Shown here piece by piece: positions 19,017-26,218 of a stretch of DNA of 64,000 nucleotides. The stretch lies in the NCBI GenBank assembly GCA_900554205.1, contig USGM01000001.1, positions 25,024 through 89,023 of the forward strand. Direction: 5' to 3'. The notes beneath the pieces were generated by a model. That model worked only from the letters and a program-made list of their open reading frames with translations, did no database searches and was not told the origin of the DNA. Each line of letters opens with the position of its first letter. The stretch's first letter is position 1. This DNA comes from an uncultured Lachnospiraceae bacterium (GTDB taxonomy: Bacteria; Bacillota; Clostridia; Lachnospirales; Lachnospiraceae). Both the position numbers and the translations under genes were made by a program.

Positions 19017-20561
19017 ATGAGCAGAAGACCGGTTGTTTTGATGATTCTTGACGGCTATGGACTGAATGATAAGGTCGAAGGAAATGCGATTGCGCAGGCA
19101 AAGACCCCTGTGATGGATCAGCTGATGAAGGAATGCCCGTGGGTGCGGGGAAATGCCAGCGGAATGGCAGTCGGACTTCCCGAGGGCCAGATGGGAAATT
19201 CCGAGGTAGGACATCTCAACATGGGCGCAGGTCGTATCGTGTATCAGGAGCTTACCCGTATTACCAAGGAAATTCAGGATGGAACCTTCTTTGAAAATCC
19301 GGCTCTGGTGAAGGCGGTTGAGAACTGCAGGAAGAACGGCAGTGCGCTTCATCTGATGGGTCTGCTCTCTGACGGCGGCGTACACAGCCACAACACCCAT
19401 CTGTATGCGCTTCTGGAGCTTGCCAGGAGACACGGACTGGAGAAGGTGTTTGTGCATTGCTTCCTCGACGGACGTGATACCCCACCCGCAAGCGGCAGGG
19501 AGTATGCAGAGGCTCTGAACAAGGAGATGGAGAAGATCGGTGTCGGTAGGATCGCATCCGTGATGGGACGTTATTACGCGATGGATCGTGACAACAACTA
19601 TGATCGTGTCAAGCTCGCATATGATGCAATGACAAAGGGAGAGGGACTGACCGCTGCCTGCGGCATCTGCGCGATTCAGGAATCCTATGACCGCAAGGAG
19701 ACGGATGAATTCGTAAAGCCTACCGTTGTCGTAGAGGATGGAAAGCCTGTCGCTACGGTTCAGGATGGCGATTCCGTGATCTTCTTCAACTTCCGTCCTG
19801 ACCGTGCGCGTGAAATCACGAGAGCATTCTGCGACGACGATTTCAAGGGCTTCGACAGAGGCGCGCGCAGGCAGATTACCTATGTATGCTTCTCTGATTA
19901 TGATCCGACGATCCCGAACAAGGACGTTGCGTTCCACAAGATTGCTGTGACGAACACCTTTGGCGAGTGGCTTGCAGCTAACAACCTGAAGCAGGCGCGT
20001 ATCGCGGAGACGGAGAAATATGCGCATGTTACCTTCTTCTTCAACGGCGGCGTGGAGGCTCCGAATCCTGGCGAGGACAGAATCCTCGTTAATTCGCCCA
20101 AGGATGTTGCCACCTACGACCTCAAGCCCCAGATGAGTGCCCCTGAGGTCTGCGAGAAGCTCTGTGCAGCGATTCGTTCGGACAAGTATGATGTGATCGT
20201 TATTAACTTTGCAAACCCTGACATGGTAGGCCATACTGGTGTGCTGCCTGCTGCCATCAAGGCAATCGAGACCGTGGACGAGTGTGTCGGCAAGGCAGTG
20301 GCTGCTGTCAAGGAGGTTGGCGGCGTTATGTTCATCTGCGCTGACCACGGCAATGCGGAGCAGCTGATCGACTACGAGACCGGCGAACCCCACACGGCAC
20401 ACACGACAAACCAGGTACCTTTCGTTCTCGTCAACTATGACGAGGGCTACGGACTCAGAGAGGGTGGATGCCTTGCGGACATCATACCTACCCTGATCGA
20501 GATCATGGGCATGAAGCAGCCCGCCGAAATGACCGGAAAGTCCCTGCTTGTCAGAAAGTAA
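19017..20561 (+). CDS. gpmI: 2,3-bisphosphoglycerate-independent phosphoglycerate mutase
   Basis: Interconverts 3- and 2-phosphoglycerate in glycolysis using two Mn ions; cytoplasmic. The 514 residues match the family length. Motifs: VVLMILDGYGLN near the N-terminus (metal Asp), MGNSEVGHLNMGAGR with the phosphorylated Ser at about residue 62, HCFLDGRDTPP, FNFRPDRAREITRAF, and ADHGNAEQ near residue 445. ATG 19017 gives the usual MSRRPVVLMILDG beginning and a usable distance from AGGAG; ATG 19008 lies too close to that site. A 629-codon open frame on the opposite strand is a shadow. Confidence 0.97.
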   Translation: MSRRPVVLMILDGYGLNDKVEGNAIAQAKTPVMDQLMKECPWVRGNASGMAVGLPEGQMGNSEVGHLNMGAGRIVYQELTRITKEIQDGTFFENPALVKAVENCRKNGSALHLMGLLSDGGVHSHNTHLYALLELARRHGLEKVFVHCFLDGRDTPPASGREYAEALNKEMEKIGVGRIASVMGRYYAMDRDNNYDRVKLAYDAMTKGEGLTAACGICAIQESYDRKETDEFVKPTVVVEDGKPVATVQDGDSVIFFNFRPDRAREITRAFCDDDFKGFDRGARRQITYVCFSDYDPTIPNKDVAFHKIAVTNTFGEWLAANNLKQARIAETEKYAHVTFFFNGGVEAPNPGEDRILVNSPKDVATYDLKPQMSAPEVCEKLCAAIRSDKYDVIVINFANPDMVGHTGVLPAAIKAIETVDECVGKAVAAVKEVGGVMFICADHGNAEQLIDYETGEPHTAHTTNQVPFVLVNYDEGYGLREGGCLADIIPTLIEIMGMKQPAEMTGKSLLVRK

Positions 20562-20586
20562 GGGGAAGGGGACTAAGGACTGAAAG

Positions 20587-20640
20587 GGCTGAAAAGGCTG
20601 AAAAGGCTGAAAAGGCTGAAAAGGCTGAAAAGGCTGAAAA
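20587..20640 (+). repeat. 9-bp microsatellite, six copies
   Basis: Six perfect head-to-tail copies of GGCTGAAAA begin 26 bp after the gpmI stop codon. They are outside any credible gene. Copy number is likely to vary by slippage. Confidence 0.9.
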
Positions 20641-20720
20641 GGCGATGGGTTAAGCTGTTTGATGAGAGTTAGCGCTCTGGTGTCAGTCGGCCTGTCCCAA
20701 TGCCCATGTATTAAGCTTTG

Positions 20721-20758
20721 AATACAGGAACTGGACATTATTGTCTGGTTCCTGTATT
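20721..20758. repeat. Isolated 11-bp inverted repeat
   Basis: AATACAGGAAC and GTTCCTGTATT enclose a second small stem GACA/TGTC with loop ttat. No T run follows. It could be a bidirectional terminator for gpmI or the remnant of an element. Confidence 0.5.
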
Positions 20759-21000
20759 GATTTAATGTCAATCTGATGTTCTGAAAATCTTTTTATTATC
20801 TGTTTATGAACTGTTAAATTAATTCAATTCAAAAATTACTAGCGGGCTTCTTTTGGAAAATCTACAATTATTCATAATCTATCCATAACCATTCAACGGA
20901 GAAATTCTGTAATAAGAGGATTCTTAAATAAGCAAATTCCCAAATAACATCTAATAAATTGAACAAGCCGGTAATACGAAACTCGTCGAGTATAAATCCC

Positions 21001-21056
21001 AAAGCAAGAATCCCGAAGCAAGAATCCCAAAGCAAGAATCCCGAAGCAAGAATTCT
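21001..21056 (+). repeat. 14-bp tandem repeat, four copies
   Basis: Four copies of (a/g)AAGCAAGAATCCC, alternating in the first base, with the last copy diverged at its end. They lie in an AT-rich stretch (20760-21130) without a recognisable gene. Confidence 0.8.
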
Positions 21057-21158
21057 AAAACCTAAATTGCTTGGAGGCACTTCTTAGAACTGCTACACAG
21101 GCATCCTTTTTGGATAGTTATTCTGATTACTAAGCGCAGGAGGCTGTACCTGATCTCA

Positions 21159-21590
21159 GTACCTGCGGAAAAGGAGGTGATGGAGAATTTGCACGTACAC
21201 CCGCGGAAATAGTACCTGCGGAATGGGAGGTGAGGGAGAATTCGCACGTACACCCGCGGAAATAGTACTTGCGGAATGGGAGGTGAGGGAGAATTCGCAC
21301 GTACACCCGTGGGAACCGTACCTGCGGAAAAGGAGGTGATGGAGAATTTGCACGTACACCCACGGGAACTATACCTGCGAAAAAGGAGGCGATGGAGAAT
21401 TCACACGTATACCTACGGGAACTGTACCTGCGGAAAAAGGAGGTGAGCGTGAAATCGCATGTAGTCCCGTAGAAACTATACCTGCGGAATGGGAGGTGAG
21501 CGTGAAATCGCATGTAGTCCCGCGGAAACTGTACCTGTGGAAAAGGAGGGATGACAAAACCGCATGTATCTCTGCGGAAAGGGAGATGCA
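21159..21590 (+). repeat. 53-bp tandem repeat array, left copy (about 8 units)
   Basis: Units start at 21159, 21212, 21265, 21318, 21371, 21424, 21478 and 21531. Each begins GTACCTGCGG, contains AAGGAGGTGA-like sequence, then GCA(C/T)GTA, and ends near CCCGCGGAAA. Unit 6 is 54 bp and the last is degenerate. The period is not a multiple of three and there are no unique spacers, so it is neither a coding repeat nor a CRISPR. The same unit recurs in the same orientation at 22585-22887, on the other side of the nuclease-like gene. Confidence 0.9.
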
Positions 21591-21681
21591 AATTAGAAAT
21601 GATGTCAATAAAATCCGAAAGTAGTATGTAGTGAAAAAGTCACTGAGAATATCAAAATAGATAATGTACTTTTTAGGAGAA

Positions 21682-21780
21682 GATTGAAAAATGCATTTTT
21701 TCAATCACAAGATTTGTGTCTGCGCGCACTTGACACAAGCTTGCTATGCACAAAGAACGTGCGCAGAAATGGGGATAAAA
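21682..21780 (+). promoter_or_regulatory. Recurrent structured leader, copy A (possible pseudoknot)
   Basis: Hairpin 1: GATTGAAAAA, loop TGCAT, TTTTTCAATC (21682-21706). Hairpin 2: TTGTGTC (21714-21720), an 11-nt loop, GACACAA (21732-21738). GCGCAC in the loop of hairpin 2 (21724-21729) is complementary to GTGCGC at 21759-21764, allowing a pseudoknot that ends 16 nt before ATG 21781. Copy B at 23095 keeps all pairings and both distances; a partial copy C is at 24541. Confidence 0.6.
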
Positions 21781-22581
21781 ATGCAAGAAAATACACAGTT
21801 TAAGAGACAGCTTTGTGACGAAATTTTAAGATTGGAAAGTCTGAAGAAGACGCTAGAAGAGAGATTACAGGATGCGCCGAGCGGAAAGTTGCGTATTCAG
21901 AGGACGGGGAGTGGAAATTATACGCAGTATTATATAGCTGATGCTACAGATACTCGAAAGTATCTTCCAAAGAACCAATTTAGTACTGCACAAAGGATTG
22001 CACAAAAAGGCTATGACGAGAAAGTAAAAGTGGTGATTGGTGCGAGGGTTAGGGATGCAAAACGATTGTTGAATCAATATGATAAGGAAATAGGGGACAT
22101 ATATACTCGACTCTCGCAGGAAAGAAGAAAACTGGTGACACCCTTGATGAAGCCAGATGAGGATTTTATTGAAGAATGGTATCAGAAATATAGCGGAAAT
22201 GCCAATCCGTATCCGAACAGTTTTCCCATTGTTACCGAAAGAGGGGAAACTGTTCGGTCAAAATCGGAAAAAATTCTGGCGGATTTATTTTATAAACACC
22301 AAATTCCATATATTTACGAGCCGCAAATTATTTTTCAGCATGGAAAGGCAGTATATCCGGATTTTTTACTCCTGAATGTATCGCAAAGAAACACATATGT
22401 GTTTGAACACTTCGGCATGATGGATAACCCAGAGTATGCTCAAGGGGCAATAGAGAAGATTAGTTTGTATGAAGAAAACAATTATTGGTATGGAGATAAT
22501 TTGCTGTACAGCATGGAGACGAGCACACGACCATTAAACATTAAAAATATCGAGGCTATAGTAAGAAGATATTTGAAATGA
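21781..22581 (+). CDS. Orphan PD-(D/E)XK-type nuclease-like protein
   Basis: A 266-residue soluble protein. The N-terminal half is charged and partly coiled-coil (about 1-125). The C-terminal half has SEKILADLFYKHQIPYIYEP, then VYPDFLLLN, then YVFEHFGMMDN, an E...PD...ExH arrangement resembling PD-(D/E)XK nucleases, where the expected E/D-x-K Lys is replaced by His. Family membership is inferred. ATG 21781 is chosen because it sits at the fixed distance from the leader, although an in-frame start exists at 21691. The gene is flanked on both sides by the same 53-bp repeat and is less GC-rich than its neighbours, suggesting acquisition. No methylase or partner gene is adjacent. Confidence 0.7.
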   Translation: MQENTQFKRQLCDEILRLESLKKTLEERLQDAPSGKLRIQRTGSGNYTQYYIADATDTRKYLPKNQFSTAQRIAQKGYDEKVKVVIGARVRDAKRLLNQYDKEIGDIYTRLSQERRKLVTPLMKPDEDFIEEWYQKYSGNANPYPNSFPIVTERGETVRSKSEKILADLFYKHQIPYIYEPQIIFQHGKAVYPDFLLLNVSQRNTYVFEHFGMMDNPEYAQGAIEKISLYEENNYWYGDNLLYSMETSTRPLNIKNIEAIVRRYLK

Positions 22582-22584
22582 TTC

Positions 22585-22887
22585 GCTGGAAGGGAAAATC
22601 GCATGTACCGCTGTGGGAACTGTACGTGCGGAAAAGAGGATGGAGGAGAAAGTGCATGTATTACTGCGGGGATTGTACTTGCGGAAAGGGAGGGGAGAGC
22701 GAAACAGCATGTACTCCCGCGTGAACTGTACCTGCGGAAAAGAGGATGGAGGAGAAAGCGTATGTATTACTGCGGGGATTGTACCTGCGGAAAGAGAAGG
22801 GAGAGCGAAAACGCATATAAGGCTGCGTGGATTGTACCTGCGGGAAAGGTAGGGCGGTAGAATGGGCATGTATGCCCGCGCAGGAGC
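22585..22887 (+). repeat. 53-bp tandem repeat array, right copy (about 5 units plus partial)
   Basis: Complete units start at 22622, 22675, 22728, 22781 and 22834, after a truncated unit from 22585. Units share GTAC(C/G/T)TGCGGAAA and GCATGTA with the left array and have the same 53-bp period and orientation. Alternate units look more alike (22622 with 22728), suggesting a 106-bp higher-order duplication. Confidence 0.88.
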
Positions 22888-22966
22888 GGAACCTTGTATG
22901 CGGACGTAGGAGTGGAAATTGAAGGTTGCTAATGAGGGTAAATGACGATATACTCAAAATAGATGG

Positions 22967-23027
22967 TATTAATAACCTTATTCTAAAGCAGAAAGCGTCC
23001 GGATGGACATCAATACCATGATTGAGA
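22967..23027 (+). repeat. Conserved leader element, copy 2, with -10-like hexamer
   Basis: TATTAA (22967-22972) is followed 5 nt later by the element TTATTCT...AGAA, GTCC-ggat-GGAC, ATCAATA, CATGA. About 42 of 50 positions match 7232-7281. Confidence 0.55.
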
Positions 23028-23038
23028 AACAATCATGG
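23017..23038 (+). repeat. Short hairpin repeat, copy 2
   Basis: Identical over 22 bases to 14450-14471: stem CATGATTG/CAATCATG, loop AGAAA. Here it joins directly onto the end of the conserved leader element. Confidence 0.6.
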
Positions 23039-23094
23039 TAGTATATCCGAGAAGAGCAAAACTGGGGTGTGAGACCAATTTGAAAGGAAGATAA

Positions 23095-23193
23095 GATTGA
23101 AAAATAAGATTTTTCAATCGCGAGATTTGTGTCTGCGCGCACTTGACACAAACTCGATATGCGCAAAAAGCGTGCGCAGAAATGAGGAAAAAG
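23095..23193 (+). promoter_or_regulatory. Recurrent structured leader, copy B (possible pseudoknot)
   Basis: Hairpin 1: GATTGAAAAAT, aag, ATTTTTCAATC (23095-23119). Hairpin 2: TTGTGTC/GACACAA (23127-23151) with an 11-nt loop identical to copy A. GCGCAC (23137-23142) can pair with GTGCGC (23172-23177). The 29-nt gap between the pairing partners and the 16-nt gap to ATG are the same as in copy A. AATGAGGAA, the ribosome binding site, lies inside the last gap. Confidence 0.6.
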
Positions 23194-24216
23194 ATGGTAA
23201 AGGTCAGACTTGGAAAAACGGAAATTGTAGCGGGAAAGAATTCCTTTGGGGCGCTACCGATCCAGCGTATCTCAAGGGAAGATGCTGTGAAGCTTCTGCG
23301 GAAGGCATACGAGCATGGAGTGACTTTCTTTGATACGGCGCGCTTTTACACGGACAGTGAGGAGAAGCTCGGGGCGGCATTTGAGGAAATACGAGATAAG
23401 GTAATTATAGCAACAAAGACCGGTGCGACGACGGCGGAGGGCTTCTGGAAGGATCTGCATACCTCTCTTGGAAATTTGCGCACGGATTACATTGATCTTT
23501 ACCAGTTTCACAATCCCGCGTTCTGTCCGAAGCCAGGTGACGGAACGGGGTTGTACGAGGCGATGCTGGAAGCCAGAGAGAGGGGAATGATCCGACATAT
23601 CGGTATCACCAACCATCGGTTAAATGTGGCGCATGAGGCGATAGACAGCGGATTGTATGAGACCCTGCAGTTTCCGTTCTGCTATCTGGCGACAGAGAAG
23701 GACATTGAGCTGGTTGAAAAGTGTAAGGAGACGGATATGGGCTTTATCGCCATGAAGGCGTTGTCGGGTGGACTGATCACAAATTCGGCGGCGGCCTATG
23801 CTTTTCTGGCGCAATATGATAATGTTCTGCCGATCTGGGGCGTGCAGCGGGAGAAGGAGCTGGATGAATTCCTTTCGTATATTGATAATCCGCCGGAGAT
23901 GAATGAAGAACTGGCGGCGGTCATAGCGCATGACAGGGAGCAGCTTCTCGGCGATTTCTGTCGCGGCTGCGGCTATTGTATGCCTTGTCCTGTCGGAATT
24001 GAGATTAATAACTGCGCACGTATGAGCCTGATGATACGCAGGGCGCCTTCGGCGGCGCAGCTGACACCAGAGATGCAGGAAAAGATGAAGCGCATTGAGA
24101 ACTGTCTGCACTGCGGAAAATGTAAGTCGAAATGCCCCTACGGATTGGATACACCGACACTGCTGGAGAAAAATTACAAGGACTATTGTGAGATCCTTGC
24201 CGGTAAGGCATATTAA
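23194..24216 (+). CDS. Aldo/keto reductase with C-terminal 4Fe-4S domain
   Basis: A 340-residue cytoplasmic oxidoreductase. Residues about 20-265 form the AKR barrel: VTFFDTARFYTDSEEKLG with catalytic Asp and Tyr, IIATKTGA with the Lys, and YQFHNP. The C-terminal part has CRGCGYCMPCPVGI and CLHCGKCKSKCPYGLD, ligating two Fe-S clusters. Such Fe-S AKRs are common in Clostridia, and the substrate is unknown. ATG 23194 (GAGGAAA upstream, fixed distance from leader B) is preferred over an in-frame start at 23143 that lies inside the leader. Confidence 0.92.
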   Translation: MVKVRLGKTEIVAGKNSFGALPIQRISREDAVKLLRKAYEHGVTFFDTARFYTDSEEKLGAAFEEIRDKVIIATKTGATTAEGFWKDLHTSLGNLRTDYIDLYQFHNPAFCPKPGDGTGLYEAMLEARERGMIRHIGITNHRLNVAHEAIDSGLYETLQFPFCYLATEKDIELVEKCKETDMGFIAMKALSGGLITNSAAAYAFLAQYDNVLPIWGVQREKELDEFLSYIDNPPEMNEELAAVIAHDREQLLGDFCRGCGYCMPCPVGIEINNCARMSLMIRRAPSAAQLTPEMQEKMKRIENCLHCGKCKSKCPYGLDTPTLLEKNYKDYCEILAGKAY

Positions 24217-24247
24217 TGCCGGAAGAAACTTTGGCGGGGCAGAAACT

Positions 24248-24462
24248 GTAAGTTGGAGCAGTGGAAAAGACATCAGGCAGGAAATGAAGCGTAAGCTGGA
24301 GCAGTGGAAAAGACATCATGCAGGAAATAAGGCGTAGGTTGGAGCAGGAGAAAAGATATCAGGCAGGGCAGAAACTGTAAGCTGGAGCAGTGGAAAAGAC
24401 ATTAGGCAGGAAATAAGGCGTAAGCCGGAGCAGTGGAAATGGCATCAGGCGGGAAATGAACG
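24248..24462 (+). repeat. 43-bp minisatellite, five units
   Basis: Units start at 24248, 24291, 24334, 24377 and 24420. Consensus begins GTAAGCTGGAGCAGTGGAAA and ends GGCAGGAAATAAGGC; the third unit ends differently, like the sequence before the first. It fills the gap between the reductase gene and pdp. The period is not a multiple of three and no gene is read through it. Confidence 0.9.
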
Positions 24463-24540
24463 GTAAGTATACTCAGGAGAAAGACGTCAAAATAAAAGAA
24501 TAGGGTGTAATGCGGGACGGACAGTCCTACGGAAGCAAGG

Positions 24541-24575
24541 GAAGGCAAAAAACGTGCGCAGAAATGGAGATAGCT
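24541..24575 (+). promoter_or_regulatory. Recurrent leader, copy C (3' part only)
   Basis: AACGTGCGCAGAAATGGAGA matches the end of leaders A and B, and GTGCGC (24554-24559) is again 16 nt before the start codon. The upstream hairpins are not recognisable here. Confidence 0.5.
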
Positions 24576-25883
24576 ATGAGAATGTATGATATTATAATGA
24601 AAAAGCGAAACGGCGGGGAATTGACGAAGCAGGAGATCGAATTTTTTGTCGATGGCTATACGAGGGATGAAATCCCGGATTATCAGGTTTCCGCGCTGAT
24701 GATGGCAATTTATTTCAAGGGCATGACAGAGGCTGAGACCTGCGAATTGACGCTTGCAATGGCACACAGCGGGGATATGCTGGATCTGTCGGCAATTCAC
24801 GGAATCAAGGTGGACAAACACAGCACAGGGGGAGTCGGGGACAAGACCTCGCTTGCGCTGACACCGATGGTCGCTGCATGCGGGATTCCGGTTGCGAAGA
24901 TGAGCGGAAGAGGGCTTGGGCATACCGGCGGAACCATTGATAAGCTGGAGAGCTTTCCGGGCTTTTCGACAGCTTTGACAACGGAACAGTTCATCGGGAA
25001 TGTCAACCGGATCGGCATTGCGATCATGGGACAGACGGCAGATCTCGCACCGGCGGACAAGAAGCTTTATGCGCTCAGGGATGTCACGGCGACGGTGGAT
25101 CAGATGTCGCTGATTGCAAGCTCGATCATGAGTAAAAAGCTGGCGGCGGGAGCGGACGCAATCGTGTTGGATGTCAAGACAGGCAGCGGTGCGTTCATGA
25201 AGGCAGAGGAGGATGCGAGAGCGCTCGCGGAGGAGATGGTGAAGATCGGCAGAAATGCAGGCCGGAAGACGATCGCTGTCATTTCCGACATGGATCAGCC
25301 GCTCGGATATGCTGTCGGCAATGCGCTCGAGGTGAAGGAAGCGATCGATACGCTGAACGGCAACGGTCCTGAGGACTTTGTGGAGCTTTGTCTGACGCTC
25401 GGCAGCCAGATGCTGATTGCAGGAGGAAAGACGGATAGTCTCGAGGAGGCGCGCGGAATGCTTGAACGCGTGATCGCGGACGGCAGCGCACTGCGGAAGC
25501 TGGCGGAATTTGTGGAGGCGCAGGGCGGCGACAGCAGCTTTGTCTACCACCCGGAACAGCTTCCGAAGGCTTCCATTATAAGAGAAGTCAGAGCGCCGAA
25601 GGATGGCTTTGTCAGCCATATCACCTGTGATGAGGTCGGTATCTGCTCGCTGATCCTCGGCGGCGGAAGAGAGACGAAGGAGAGCAGGATCGATCTGGCG
25701 GTGGGACTTGTCCTGCACAAGAAGGTTGGCGACGCGGTGAAGGCAGGGGAGACACTGGCGGTGATCCATGCGAACGACGCAGGCAAGGCTGACGAGGCGG
25801 AAAAGCGCTTTCTTGCAGCGTGCGCGATCTCTCCCGAGGCGCCGGAGCCCAGGCCGTTTATCAAGGCGGTGATCGGTGCATAG
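24576..25883 (+). CDS. pdp: Pyrimidine-nucleoside (thymidine) phosphorylase
   Basis: Phosphorolyses uridine, thymidine or deoxyuridine to the base and (deoxy)ribose-1-phosphate in nucleoside salvage. 435 residues, the usual length for Pdp/DeoA. Motifs: VDKHSTGGVGDKTSLALTP (phosphate-binding Gly-rich loop) near residue 80, KMSGRGLGHTGGTIDKLES near 108, and SSIMSKKLAAGADAIVLDVKTGSGAFM near 183 with the Lys and Ser that bind the base. ATG 24576 has GGAGA 6 nt upstream; ATG 24564 is a less likely alternative. It is the first gene before the yqfC operon. Confidence 0.96.
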   Translation: MRMYDIIMKKRNGGELTKQEIEFFVDGYTRDEIPDYQVSALMMAIYFKGMTEAETCELTLAMAHSGDMLDLSAIHGIKVDKHSTGGVGDKTSLALTPMVAACGIPVAKMSGRGLGHTGGTIDKLESFPGFSTALTTEQFIGNVNRIGIAIMGQTADLAPADKKLYALRDVTATVDQMSLIASSIMSKKLAAGADAIVLDVKTGSGAFMKAEEDARALAEEMVKIGRNAGRKTIAVISDMDQPLGYAVGNALEVKEAIDTLNGNGPEDFVELCLTLGSQMLIAGGKTDSLEEARGMLERVIADGSALRKLAEFVEAQGGDSSFVYHPEQLPKASIIREVRAPKDGFVSHITCDEVGICSLILGGGRETKESRIDLAVGLVLHKKVGDAVKAGETLAVIHANDAGKADEAEKRFLAACAISPEAPEPRPFIKAVIGA

Positions 25884-25912
25884 TTTCCGGGCGCGGCTAA
25901 TATAATGGAACT

Positions 25913-26194
25913 ATGAAAAAGAATGATGAACATATCCGGAAAAAGGAAAAGGTCATAGATTCCCTGAAACTGCCCAAGGACATCTGCATGGGAGCAATGA
26001 AGGTGACCATGACGGGAAGCAGTGAGGCATGGATCGAAAATTACAGGGGGCTGCTGGAATACACGGAGAAGCTCATACTGCTGCAGGGAAAGACCTGTCA
26101 GGTCAGCTTTGAAGGGACAGGACTTTCCATTGACTATTACACGAATGAAGATATGAAGATCAGCGGACGTATTGAGTGTGTCAGGTATCTTTAG
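25913..26194 (+). CDS. yqfC: Sporulation protein YqfC
   Basis: A 93-residue protein matching the YqfC family (LPKDICMGAMKVTMTGSSEAWIENY, then LIL at the strand end and a C-terminal GRIECVRYL-like stretch). In Bacillus subtilis yqfC precedes yqfD and is made in the mother cell under sigma-E; the same pair is seen here. TATAAT lies only about 6 nt before the start codon, so the true promoter is probably elsewhere. Molecular function unknown. Confidence 0.88.
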   Translation: MKKNDEHIRKKEKVIDSLKLPKDICMGAMKVTMTGSSEAWIENYRGLLEYTEKLILLQGKTCQVSFEGTGLSIDYYTNEDMKISGRIECVRYL

Positions 26195-26218
26195 GAAAGA
26201 GTGGAAAGAGGGCTCACC

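Noticed and set aside
18882..20771. 629-codon minus-strand open frame over gpmI
   Set aside because: It is antisense to a fully motif-supported gpmI, its start region is made of the 9-bp repeat, and its composition is unlike real proteins.
21130..21591. 153-codon minus-strand open frame through the 53-bp array
   Set aside because: The period is not a multiple of three, so the frame rotates from unit to unit; no ribosome binding site or family. It is a by-product of repeat composition.
21729..21735. TTGACA in the recurrent leader as a -35
   Set aside because: No -10-like hexamer lies 15-19 bp downstream in copy A or B, and the bases are accounted for by the hairpin-2 arm.
21159..22887. CRISPR array
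   Set aside because: Units are contiguous 53-bp copies with graded divergence and no unique spacers; no cas gene is nearby.
24402..25769. 455-codon minus-strand open frame over pdp
   Set aside because: Antisense shadow of pdp; begins in the minisatellite and has no family motif.
25901..25906. TATAAT directly before yqfC as its promoter
   Set aside because: It lies only about 6 nt from the start codon, which would give a leaderless message; spore genes of this type use other sigma factors.
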